A stretch of DNA of 28,027 nt from an uncultured Ruminiclostridium sp. (GCA_934462775.1 CAKSIR010000012.1:1-28027); one strand, 5' to 3'; shown: positions 8,308-15,124, counted from the stretch's first letter. Program-made: numbers and translations. Notes: generated by a model not told the origin, from the sequence alone.

Positions 8308-9120
8308 ATGAATATCGCATTCTATACAGGCGCAGCGGGAATGATTACCCAGCAGGACGGACTTAACATTTACTCCAACAATATTGCCAACGTAAACACC
8401 GTAGGCTATAAGGCGCTCCGTCCAAGCTTTGCCGACTGCATATACACAGTTCAGCGCGAAACCGAAGAGGACTGGCAGACAGGCCACGGCGCTTATGTGA
8501 ACAAAACCGACTTCATGTGGGAGGAGGGCGGCTTTAACGAAACGGGACAGCCACTCGATTATGCCCTGCCGAATTCCGACTTCTTCATGGTGCTCGACAG
8601 CAGAGGAAACACCTACCTGACCCGCGACGGTTCGTTCAACATAACGCAGGTTGACGACCATTGGGAGCTTGTAAACGGCAACGGCGACTTTGTTCTCGAC
8701 TACGAGGGCAACCACATAACCGTCCCCTTTGAAACCGAGGAAAAGCAGCAGCCGGTTCTCGGCGAGGATGGCAGCCCCGTCCTTGACGACGACGGCAACG
8801 AAACCTACGAAACAGTCGAGGCTGCAACCAACAATATCGATTACGGCGCGCTCACCGATATGATAGGCGTTTACTCCGTTCCCAACAACTGGGGACTTGA
8901 CCAGGCAAGCGCTAACCATTTTAACGTTACCGCCCGCTCGGGAGATCCTGCGGCAAATCCCGACAGCAAAAAGCTCAGGACATATCTGGAAATGTCAACG
9001 GTTGACCTTGCGTCGGATATGGTGCATATAATAGAAAGCCAGCGCGCATATCAGCTCAACGCACGAATCGTGCAGACAGCCGATGAAATGCAGAGTATTG
9101 CAAACAATCTCAGAGGCTGA
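8308..9120 (+). CDS. Flagellar rod protein, FlgF/FlgG family (second copy)
   Basis: A 270-residue paralogue of the preceding gene. It shares the N-terminal signature (LNIYSNNIANVNTVGYKALR), the NTYLTRDGSFNI block and the C-terminal helix (DLASDMVHIIESQRAYQLNARIVQTADEMQSI). The C-terminal motif ESQRAYQLNAR is close to the canonical FlgG form, so this is the better FlgG candidate. Between about residues 140 and 175 it has an acidic insert (EEKQQPVLGEDGSPVLDDDGN) not present in the first copy. The gene follows after 19 bp, with AAGGAG at 8294-8299 as RBS. Both proteins should form the distal rod between the export gate and the hook. Confidence 0.88.
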   Translation: MNIAFYTGAAGMITQQDGLNIYSNNIANVNTVGYKALRPSFADCIYTVQRETEEDWQTGHGAYVNKTDFMWEEGGFNETGQPLDYALPNSDFFMVLDSRGNTYLTRDGSFNITQVDDHWELVNGNGDFVLDYEGNHITVPFETEEKQQPVLGEDGSPVLDDDGNETYETVEAATNNIDYGALTDMIGVYSVPNNWGLDQASANHFNVTARSGDPAANPDSKKLRTYLEMSTVDLASDMVHIIESQRAYQLNARIVQTADEMQSIANNLRG

Positions 9121-9163
9121 TTGAGATAAGTAACACTTTAACGGATAATTGTTAATTTTTTTG

Positions 9164-9190
9164 TAAAATTATAGATTTTCTGCCGAAAAT
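9164..9190 (+). promoter_or_regulatory. Candidate sigma-28 (SigD) promoter for cheC-cheD-fapA
   Basis: TAAA at 9164-9167, 14 bases, then GCCGAAAAT at 9182-9190, close to the flagellar consensus TAAA-N14-16-GCCGATAT. A start about six bases downstream of the -10 element would lie near 9196, leaving the GGGAGG ribosome site (9205-9210) intact. A TGCTATAAT (9192-9200) that resembles an extended sigma-A -10 overlaps this site, but its start would fall inside the RBS and it lacks a -35 element. Confidence 0.65.
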
Positions 9191-9218
9191 ATGCTATAAT
9201 TAAAGGGAGGGCAACATA

Positions 9219-9842
9219 ATGGCTTTAAAAAAATACGAGGACCTTACCGATATTCACCTTGACGTGCTTAAGGAAGTCGGAAACATAGGCTCAGGAAACG
9301 CCTCTACCGCCCTTTCCGCCATGATCGGAAAGAACGTGCTTATTGAAATGCCAAAGGTAAAGCTGCTTGATTTTCAGGACGCTATCGACCAGGCAGGCGG
9401 CGCTGAAAGCGTAATTGTAGGAATTCTCGTCCGCCTTAACGGCGATATTGACGGAATGATAATGTTCCTGCTTGAACAGCAGTTCGCCGAAATTATCATC
9501 AAGACCTTTTTCGGCAAGGAACATCTTGACCTGCTGGCGCTTGACGAAAACGACATTTCAGCCCTTTCCGAAATAGGAAACATTATGGCAAGCTCATACG
9601 TCAGCGCAATCGCTCAGCTCGCAGGCATGGAAATCGGCGTTGAAGCCCCTTCCCTCACGGTAGATATGCTCGGCGCGGTTATGAGCGTTCCCGCTATCGA
9701 ATTCGGGGAAGTCAGCGACAAGCTGCTGTTCATTGATAAATCGCTCAAGGTGGACGACGTCAGCATCAAGTCAAACATGATGCTTATCCCGACGGTGGAC
9801 TCACTTGCAAAGCTCCTTGGGAAGTTAGGTGTTGAAGCATGA
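9219..9842 (+). CDS. cheC: CheY-P phosphatase CheC
   Basis: A 207-residue CheC with both pseudo-symmetric active sites intact: D15-x3-E19-x2-N22 in the first helix and S114-x3-E118-x2-N121 in the second, each followed at the expected distance by a proline (P45, P144). CheC removes phosphate from CheY-P and is stimulated by binding CheD, forming a feedback loop in Firmicute and Thermotoga adaptation. It is close to the standard length of about 205. It starts at ATG 9219 with GGGAGG 8 bases upstream and overlaps cheD by 4 bp (ATGA), which suggests matched expression of the two partner proteins. A sigma-28-like promoter lies directly upstream. Confidence 0.95.
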   Translation: MALKKYEDLTDIHLDVLKEVGNIGSGNASTALSAMIGKNVLIEMPKVKLLDFQDAIDQAGGAESVIVGILVRLNGDIDGMIMFLLEQQFAEIIIKTFFGKEHLDLLALDENDISALSEIGNIMASSYVSAIAQLAGMEIGVEAPSLTVDMLGAVMSVPAIEFGEVSDKLLFIDKSLKVDDVSIKSNMMLIPTVDSLAKLLGKLGVEA

Positions 9843-10324
9843 GCGAAAAACTGACTATCGGTATTTCCGACTGGAAAATATGCCGCAGTCCGGATATTCT
9901 GGTAACCTACGCGCTTGGTTCCTGCGTGGGAATATGCCTTTACGACAAGCTGACAAGAATCGCAGGATTATCGCACATAATGCTGCCTGACAGCAAGGCG
10001 ATAGTGAACGACCCTAATCTGAACCGAATGAAATTTGCCGATACGGCAATTGTCGATATGTATCAACGCATGATAGCCAGCGGCGCAAGCGCAGCAAGGC
10101 TTACCGCAAAAATCGCAGGCGGCGCGCTGATGTTCGCAACCACAAACGATAAATTCAATATAGGCGAACGCAACGTAATCGCAGTCAAGCAGGCGCTTGC
10201 AAGACTGCGTATCCCGATTGTTGCTCAGGATACAGGCTCTAACTATGGAAGAACGGTTTTCTTTTACTCCGAGGACGGAAAAGTTGAGATAAAATCCACC
10301 ACCAAGGGAGTAAACGTACTATAA
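9839..10324 (+). CDS. cheD: Chemoreceptor glutamine deamidase CheD
   Basis: A 161-residue CheD. The catalytic Cys29 in the ALGSCVGICLYD motif, His46 in GLSHIMLP and Thr23 have the same spacing as the Thr/Cys/His triad of the Thermotoga enzyme. CheD deamidates specific glutamines on methyl-accepting receptors and binds CheC, linking receptor adaptation to CheY-P level. The start codon overlaps the cheC stop (ATGA). No receptor, CheA, CheW, CheB or CheR gene is in the window, so its substrates are encoded elsewhere. Confidence 0.96.
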   Translation: MSEKLTIGISDWKICRSPDILVTYALGSCVGICLYDKLTRIAGLSHIMLPDSKAIVNDPNLNRMKFADTAIVDMYQRMIASGASAARLTAKIAGGALMFATTNDKFNIGERNVIAVKQALARLRIPIVAQDTGSNYGRTVFFYSEDGKVEIKSTTKGVNVL

Positions 10325-10340
10325 CGGAAGGAGGGAGAAT

Positions 10341-11942
10341 ATGGCCGCAAAAAAAGATTTCGGCTTTGATTTCTCTACCTTTGATGACATAATTAACGGT
10401 ATAGATTCGTCTACGAAAACAGATTCACAGAAGCAGAAGGACCAGCCCGATTCGCTGAATGCCGAACGATTCGGCATTGACGACGGACTTATGCAGGAGA
10501 TATACTCCCTTACGGATGATAATATGAAAAACAACAACGTTATAGGAAAAGGCGGAGATAAGGCAAAACTCAGACCGACTGACGCGGAAGTAACCATAAA
10601 CGTCAGAAATAACGGTCTTGAAGCGACTATCTGCGTTTACAGCCCTCAGCTTGGCGGCAGGGACGTCACCATGGAGGATATACAGGCGGCTCTTGCCGCA
10701 AGAAAAATAGTATACGGAATCGACGAGGAAATCCTTGAAAATATCGTCAAGGAGGGTATGTACGATACCGTTTTCACCTTTGCTCACGGCGATCCGCCGA
10801 AAAACGGCGTAGACGGCGTTGTAAAGCCGCGCTACGATGAAGTAAGAAAATATCAGCCTAAGCTCCTGGAGGACGGCAGCGTTGACTACCGCGACCTTGG
10901 AGCGGTTGTAAACATAAAGCTTGGCGACCCTATCTGCGACATCACTCATGAAACCGCAGGCACTCCCGGCAAGGACATTTACGGCAACGTGCTGATGCCT
11001 GTTCCGGGAAAGCCTCCCGTTATCCCTTCGGGTCAGAACACCGGCCTCAACGGCGACAAAAGCCTGCTTATTGCGCTGGCAAGCGGAAACCTTATTTTCC
11101 ACAACGGCAAGTTCGCGGTTGAAACAACCGTTGTTATCAAGAACAACGTTGATATTTCCACAGGCAACATCAACTTCCTCGGAAACGTTGATATAAAGGG
11201 CAACGTTGACGAGGGCTTTACGGTAATTTCCGAAAAGGACATCACCGTAAGCGGAATGATAAACGGCGCAACCCTTAAGGCGGCAGGAAATATTATCGTC
11301 AAAAACGGCGTTGTAAACTCAACAATAATTTCAACCGAGGGCAATGTAACCATCGGCTTCGGTGAAAACTCCAAAATAAAGTGCAAGGGCAACCTCCGTG
11401 CAAACTCTCTCGTTGCCAGCTATGCAGACGTCGAGGGCAGCCTTGACTGCGTTACAAATCCCGGCACAATCGTCGGCGGCTCCTACCGGGTTATGGGAAA
11501 CCTGTCCTGCAACACGCTCGGCCACCGCAACTATATCGCCACAAGCATAACCGTCGGCAACTTCGCCTCCCTTATGCAGGAGCGTCAGGCTCTTGAGGAA
11601 CACTCCAAAAAGCTGGACGAGGATATTGAAAAGCTGGACGTTACGCTGAAGTTCATCAACGGTGAAAAAGCCCGCGGCGTCCACGTTTCAAAGGAAAAAG
11701 AGGATTTTGCAAACGCAGCGGTTCGTCTTAAGGTGCAGAAAACCCTCGAGAAGAAGCCGCTCGCAAAGCGAATTACCGAAATCGACAGCATTACGGGCAA
11801 CTCGGAAAAGCTGATAATCAGAGTAAACCGATTCCTGCACCCCAACGTTAAAATCGGTCTTGGCAAATTCCAGCTCCAAACTACGGAGGAATACGGAAAG
11901 AGCACCATTTACGTAACAAAAGACGGAATTGTTATTTCGTAA
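10341..11942 (+). CDS. FapA family (DUF342) protein
   Basis: A 533-residue DUF342/FapA-type protein. After a short polar head (about 1-80), an alpha/beta N-terminal domain runs to about residue 215. It is followed by a right-handed beta-helix with repeated turns such as GNINFLGNVDIKGNVDEGF, TVSGMINGATLKAAGNIIVKNGV and GNVTIGFGENSKIKCKGNL, and then a C-terminal coiled coil (ERQALEEHSKKLDEDIEKLD). FapA proteins are often encoded with flagellar or polar genes and are thought to be self-assembling scaffolds; an exact role in this organism is not known. A strong GGAAGGAGGGAG precedes ATG 10341. It probably shares the cheC promoter. No convincing terminator is seen after it. Confidence 0.88.
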   Translation: MAAKKDFGFDFSTFDDIINGIDSSTKTDSQKQKDQPDSLNAERFGIDDGLMQEIYSLTDDNMKNNNVIGKGGDKAKLRPTDAEVTINVRNNGLEATICVYSPQLGGRDVTMEDIQAALAARKIVYGIDEEILENIVKEGMYDTVFTFAHGDPPKNGVDGVVKPRYDEVRKYQPKLLEDGSVDYRDLGAVVNIKLGDPICDITHETAGTPGKDIYGNVLMPVPGKPPVIPSGQNTGLNGDKSLLIALASGNLIFHNGKFAVETTVVIKNNVDISTGNINFLGNVDIKGNVDEGFTVISEKDITVSGMINGATLKAAGNIIVKNGVVNSTIISTEGNVTIGFGENSKIKCKGNLRANSLVASYADVEGSLDCVTNPGTIVGGSYRVMGNLSCNTLGHRNYIATSITVGNFASLMQERQALEEHSKKLDEDIEKLDVTLKFINGEKARGVHVSKEKEDFANAAVRLKVQKTLEKKPLAKRITEIDSITGNSEKLIIRVNRFLHPNVKIGLGKFQLQTTEEYGKSTIYVTKDGIVIS

Positions 11943-11978
11943 TTATGCATAAAATTTTTAGCATTTTGATTAAAATAC

Positions 11979-12007
11979 TTGAAACTTCATCTAAAATATG
12001 TTATTAT
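11979..12007 (+). promoter_or_regulatory. Sigma-A promoter for the SCP2-like gene
   Basis: TTGAAA at 11979-11984, a 17-base spacer and TATTAT at 12002-12007 preceded by TG one base upstream (an extended -10). A TATAAT overlaps at 12005-12010 with a 20-base spacer. The predicted start is about 30-40 bases before the RBS of the next gene. Confidence 0.7.
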
Positions 12008-12054
12008 AATAACATAAGATAAGCGTTAGCTTACAGCGGAAAGGAATGAATTTT

Positions 12055-12447
12055 ATGGCTACAACTAAGGCAAAGAAAACAACAGCTGCCAAAACAACAA
12101 CAAAACGCGCACCTAAGAAAACTGCAATCACACTTGATACACTTACAACAAAGCTGTGGGAAAAGCTTGAGAAGATTGACACAAGCAAGATTGCCGAAAC
12201 AATTGCCATTCAGGTAAACGTTGCTGACATGGGTACATTCTATGTTGCAATCAACGCTGACGAAACCTACAAGAAGCAGATTATCCAGGCTCCGTACTAC
12301 ATGAACGACGCAACTATCGAAACATCGGCTGCGGAAATCCTCAAGATTGCAGAGGGCGGATATGACTACCTTGCGGCAGTAAAGGCAGGCGTGTTCAACT
12401 TCTACGGCAACCTTGCAAAGGGCATCGTGCTTAAGGAGCTGTTCTGA
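12055..12447 (+). CDS. Small SCP2-like domain protein with a basic Lys/Thr/Ala-rich tail
   Basis: A 130-residue protein. Residues 1-23 are a basic low-complexity tail (ATTKAKKTTAAKTTTKRAPK) that recalls histone H1-like or nucleic-acid-binding tails. The remainder resembles the SCP2 sterol-carrier fold: a strand segment (AIQVNVADMGTFYVAINA), then DATIETSAAEILKIAEGG, DYLAAVKAGVFNFYGNLAKGIVLKELF, which has the family pattern of a low-level 'threshold' strand, a short helix and the final FxGNxxxAxxLxxLF motif. SCP2-like domains bind lipids or other hydrophobic ligands; the bacterial ligand is unknown. ATG 12055 is favoured because GGAAAGGA (12038-12045) is 9 bases upstream, while ATG 12046 abuts it. 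It has its own promoter and a strong terminator, so it is a single-gene unit. Confidence 0.6.
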   Translation: MATTKAKKTTAAKTTTKRAPKKTAITLDTLTTKLWEKLEKIDTSKIAETIAIQVNVADMGTFYVAINADETYKKQIIQAPYYMNDATIETSAAEILKIAEGGYDYLAAVKAGVFNFYGNLAKGIVLKELF

Positions 12448-12456
12448 CAAAATATG

Positions 12457-12484
12457 AATGCAGGGTTTCCGCCCTGCATTTTTT
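12457..12484 (+). terminator. Rho-independent terminator
   Basis: A perfect 9-bp stem, AATGCAGGG and CCCTGCATT, closes a six-base loop (TTTCCG) and is followed by TTTT. It ends the transcript of the SCP2-like gene, ten bases after its stop codon. Confidence 0.9.
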
Positions 12485-12497
12485 ATAAGGAGTTCCC

Positions 12498-12848
12498 ATG
12501 TTCTTTGGAAAAAAACTGATTAAATCCGAAAACCAAAAAGCCGCGGAGGCTCTCCCCTACACCAAAAAGGTCCAGTACCTCCCGCAGGACTTCGGCGAGG
12601 TAAAAACAGCGGCCTCCGACGACCCAAGCGTTATTCTGACCCTTGAGCCTGTGAATTACTATGCGGACAAGTACAAGTACATACTCTGTACCTTTTACTA
12701 TGACGACAACTTTGAAAACGTGTTTTTCAGCCTTGAATTCTGCGTAAACGACCGTCCTGCCGACCGTTCGGAATTTTTTAAGGCTGATTTTGAGCTTATG
12801 CGCTCCGCAATGCGCAAATTTGGGCAAAATCTGGTTAAAAACGCTTGA
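12498..12848 (+). CDS. Unrecognised 116-residue protein
   Basis: I do not recognise this family. It is a soluble-looking protein with a basic N-terminus (FFGKKLIKSENQKAAEALPY), an aromatic, acidic middle (EPVNYYADKYKYILCTFYYDDNFENVFFSLEF) and a basic C-terminal helix (DFELMRSAMRKFGQNLVKNA). It has no signal peptide or membrane segment. AAGGAG at 12486-12491 gives a good RBS for ATG 12498, so it is probably a real gene. It lies directly after a strong terminator, with no clear promoter between, so it may depend on read-through. Its stop codon is contained in the -35 element of the rimP operon promoter. Confidence 0.75.
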   Translation: MFFGKKLIKSENQKAAEALPYTKKVQYLPQDFGEVKTAASDDPSVILTLEPVNYYADKYKYILCTFYYDDNFENVFFSLEFCVNDRPADRSEFFKADFELMRSAMRKFGQNLVKNA

Positions 12849-12873
12849 CAACCGCATTTTTCGGTGTTATAAT
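12845..12873 (+). promoter_or_regulatory. Consensus sigma-A promoter of the rimP-nusA-infB operon
   Basis: TTGACA at 12845-12850, a spacer of exactly 17 bases and TATAAT at 12868-12873 with an extended TGT immediately before it. Both hexamers are perfect consensus. The -35 hexamer contains the TGA stop codon of the preceding gene. Such strength is expected for an operon encoding core translation factors. Confidence 0.92.
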
Positions 12874-12891
12874 GAATATCGTAATAGTAGG

Positions 12892-12923
12892 CTAAAGACT
12901 GGGTTGACAAATCCGGTCTTTAG
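12892..12923 (+). promoter_or_regulatory. Leader hairpin in the 5' UTR of rimP
   Basis: An 11-bp stem (CTAAAGACTGG with CCGGTCTTTAG, one G-T wobble) closes a ten-base loop, GTTGACAAAT. It lies about 15 bases after the expected transcription start and 38 bases before the rimP start codon. A run of T residues (12938-12943) follows but is 14 bases away, so it is not a simple terminator. The loop contains a second TTGACA (12904-12909) with a weak TATATG 18 bases on. Regulatory function is an inference. Confidence 0.55.
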
Positions 12924-12961
12924 TGCATATATGGGACTTTTTTATCGGAAGGAATGATTAA

Positions 12962-13450
12962 ATGGCAAAGGAAAAGGGCGGAACAAAAGGTCAGAGCGGC
13001 AGAATAGAAGAACAGGCTCTGGCGCTTGTACAGCCTGTCGCCGAGAAAAACGGCTTCAAAATCTGGGACGTATGCTTTGAAAAGGAGGGCGCAATGTGGT
13101 ATCTGCGCGTGCTTCTTGACAAGGACGGGGGAATGGACAGCGACGACTGCGAAATGATAACCGCGCCTATTAACGAAATTATCGACAAGCAGGACTTCTT
13201 ACAGTACATCGATATTCTCGAGGTCGGCTCTCCGGGACTTACAAAAAAGCTGCGCAAGCCCGAGCATTTCAGAGCCTGCATAGGCGAACCCGTTAAGGCG
13301 ACCGTCCGCGACGAAAAGGGCAAGGAAATCCCCATTTACGGAACGCTTACCGCTTACAGCGAGGAAGAGGGCGAAATCACGCTTACCTCCGAGGACGGCG
13401 AAAAGGTTCTTAAAATTGCGAAGTGCATAAAAATAAATTCCGATTTATAA
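12962..13450 (+). CDS. rimP: Ribosome maturation factor RimP
   Basis: A 162-residue RimP (about 155 is typical). The N-terminal domain carries VQPVAEKNGFKIWDVCFEKEGAMWYLRVLLDKDGGMDSDDCEMI and the VGSPGLTKKLRKPEHF motif that marks the family; the C-terminal domain is an SH3-like barrel ending near KIAKCIKINSDL. RimP is needed for assembly of the 30S subunit. ATG 12962 has GGAAGGA 8-9 bases upstream. It is the first gene of the operon and lies directly before nusA, the conserved order in most bacteria. Confidence 0.96.
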   Translation: MAKEKGGTKGQSGRIEEQALALVQPVAEKNGFKIWDVCFEKEGAMWYLRVLLDKDGGMDSDDCEMITAPINEIIDKQDFLQYIDILEVGSPGLTKKLRKPEHFRACIGEPVKATVRDEKGKEIPIYGTLTAYSEEEGEITLTSEDGEKVLKIAKCIKINSDL

Positions 13451-13488
13451 TAAAGTATAAACCACATAAACTAACTTTCAGGAGGACA

Positions 13489-13515
13489 ATGGAAAACAAT
13501 GGCTACTACCGCTAA
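13489..13515 (+). other. Possible 8-codon upstream ORF overlapping the nusA start
   Basis: ATG at 13489 is 3 bases after a full AGGAGG and encodes MENNGYYR before TAA at 13513-13515, out of frame with nusA. Spacing to this ATG is short and to the nusA ATG long, so the ribosome could use either. Translation of such a short peptide is unproven. Confidence 0.3.
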
Positions 13516-14563
13516 TACAGCAGAGCTTTTTGACGCTCTCACAGAACTTGCAAAGGAAAAAGGCATCGAGCCCGACCTGCTTATCGAAAAGATTCAGACC
13601 GCGCTTGTTATCGCTATCAAGAAGGATTATCCCCACAGTGAAAATACACAGTTCAACATTGACCTTGCAAAAGGCAAGTTCGACGTTTCAATTTTAAAGA
13701 ACGTTGTTGAAGAGGTTGAGGACACGGCAAACGAAATCTCCCTTGAGGAGGCAAGAAACATCAGTAAGCGTATGCAAATCGGCGACGTCTGCCCTATCAA
13801 GCTGGACACAAAGCATTTCGGACGTATTGCCGCTCAGACAGCAAAGCAGGTTATCAAGCAGGGCATCAAGGAGGTTGAACGCTCACAGCTTATCGAGCAG
13901 TGGGGCGAATACCAGAACGAAATGAAGCCTGCAACCGTCCTCAAGGTTGAACCCGTTTCGGGCAACGCAATGGTTGACATCAACCATAACGAGGTTCCCC
14001 TTTTCAAGAGCGAACAGATTCCCGGCGAAACGCTCAAGGTCGGCGACGTTGTTCAGGTTTACGTTTCAGGCGTATCCGCAACGGACAGACGCCCTACATT
14101 AAAAATCAGCAGAACGGCGAGAGAGCTTATCAAGCGCTTATTTGAAAACGAAGTTCCCGAAATTCACGACGGTACCGTTGAAATCAAGTCAATCAGCCGC
14201 GAGCCGGGTTCAAGAAGCAAAATCGCCGTTATCAGCAACGACCCTAACGTTGACGCGTTAGGCTCCTGCATCGGTCCGCAGAGAAGCAGAATCAGCAAAA
14301 TCTGCGAAGAGCTCAAGGGCGAAAAAATCGACGTTGTAATGTACAGCGAGGACCCGAAGGAGTTTATCAAGCAGGCGCTTAAGCCGTCCGATGTTGTAAG
14401 CGTTGAAATTCCCGATGAAAACGTTAAGGCGTGTACCGTTCTCGTTCCCGACAGCCAGCTTTCTCTTGCCATCGGCAACAAGGGACAGAACGCAAAGCTT
14501 GCCGCAAGACTTACAGGCTTCAAGATCGACATTAAGCCGGAAAGCGGATTTTTCGAGGGTTAA
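13499..14563 (+). CDS. nusA: Transcription termination/antitermination factor NusA
   Basis: A 354-residue NusA of the short Firmicute type: N-terminal RNA-polymerase-binding domain (about 1-130, ELFDALTELAKEKGIEPDLL), an S1 domain (about 137-205), KH1 with DALGSCIGPQRSRI and KH2 with LAIGNKGQNAKLAARLTG. It lacks the extra C-terminal acidic repeats of the E. coli protein. NusA modulates pausing, termination and antitermination, and may regulate its own operon. The start at 13499 matches homologues, but the AGGAGG (13480-13485) is 13 bases away, longer than optimal. An out-of-frame ATG at 13489 opens an 8-codon reading frame that overlaps it. Confidence 0.97.
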   Translation: MATTANTAELFDALTELAKEKGIEPDLLIEKIQTALVIAIKKDYPHSENTQFNIDLAKGKFDVSILKNVVEEVEDTANEISLEEARNISKRMQIGDVCPIKLDTKHFGRIAAQTAKQVIKQGIKEVERSQLIEQWGEYQNEMKPATVLKVEPVSGNAMVDINHNEVPLFKSEQIPGETLKVGDVVQVYVSGVSATDRRPTLKISRTARELIKRLFENEVPEIHDGTVEIKSISREPGSRSKIAVISNDPNVDALGSCIGPQRSRISKICEELKGEKIDVVMYSEDPKEFIKQALKPSDVVSVEIPDENVKACTVLVPDSQLSLAIGNKGQNAKLAARLTGFKIDIKPESGFFEG

Positions 14564-14570
14564 TTAAAGT

Positions 14571-14834
14571 ATGGAAAAGAAAGTACCGCTGAGAAAATGC
14601 CTCGGCTGCGACGAGATGATCGGCAAAAAGGGACTGCTTCGAATAGTAAGGAACAAGGAGGGCGAAATCTCCCTTGACCTTACGGGAAAAAAATCGGGCA
14701 GAGGCGCGTATATCTGCAAAGACGCAGAGTGCTTTGCGCTTGCAAAAAAGAAGCGCAGCCTTGAACGCTCACTCAAATGCCGAATTCCGGACGAGGTTTA
14801 TGAACAGCTGGAACAGGAAATCAAAAAGCTATGA
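14571..14834 (+). CDS. rnpM: RNase P modulator RnpM (YlxR, DUF448)
   Basis: An 87-residue YlxR family protein with the hallmark RKCLGCDEMIGKKGLLRIVR start, a CxxC pair (C10, C13), the SGRGAYICKD motif and a basic helix. YlxR was long known as a putative RNA-binding protein and is now linked to RNase P regulation in Bacillus (RnpM). It starts 7 bp after nusA with only a weak RBS, so translation is likely coupled to nusA. It overlaps the next gene by 4 bp. Confidence 0.93.
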   Translation: MEKKVPLRKCLGCDEMIGKKGLLRIVRNKEGEISLDLTGKKSGRGAYICKDAECFALAKKKRSLERSLKCRIPDEVYEQLEQEIKKL

Positions 14835-15124
14835 ACAACAAGCTTAACACAATCGGACTTTGCAGACGGGCAGGAAAGCTCGTAGGCGGCTTTGACGCCG
14901 TTTTCGAGGAGTTCGGAAAGCCAAAGTCCAAAGCGGCAGGTATCCTTATTGCAAAGGATATTTCCGCCAAAACAAAAAAAGAGGTCCTTTTCAAGGCGGA
15001 GCGCTGCAATGCAAGGGTTGCGGAAATCGACTGCACCATGGATGAGCTTCAGCAGGTGCTCGGAAAAAGGATCGGCGTTATTGCTATCTTAGATGAGGGC
15101 TTTTACAAAAGTCTGTCTAATTGA
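14831..15124 (+). CDS. ylxQ: L7Ae/L30e-like ribosomal protein (YlxQ)
   Basis: A 97-residue small L7Ae/L30e/S12e-type RNA-binding protein. NTIGLCRRAGKLVGGFDAV, KAAGILIAKDISAKTKKEVLFKAE and LGKRIGVIAILDEGFYKSL fit the fold and the YlxQ family, whose members bind kink-turn RNA. Its role in bacterial translation is only partly known. The ATG overlaps the rnpM stop codon (ATGA). This nusA-ylxR-ylxQ-infB order is typical for Firmicutes. Confidence 0.9.
   Translation: MNNKLNTIGLCRRAGKLVGGFDAVFEEFGKPKSKAAGILIAKDISAKTKKEVLFKAERCNARVAEIDCTMDELQQVLGKRIGVIAILDEGFYKSLSN

Noticed and set aside
9192..9200. Sigma-A extended -10 (TGCTATAAT) before cheC
   Set aside because: No -35 element at the right distance, and the start would fall inside the cheC ribosome site; kept only as an overlap with the sigma-28 promoter.
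11943..11975. Possible terminator after the FapA gene
   Set aside because: ATGCATAAAA with TTTTTAGCAT gives only a weak AT-rich stem with a bulge and a tiny loop.
12031..12450. Cysteine-rich minus-strand frame opposite the SCP2-like gene
   Set aside because: The cysteines are antisense images of the codons for the Lys/Thr/Ala tail; the + strand gene has promoter, RBS and terminator.
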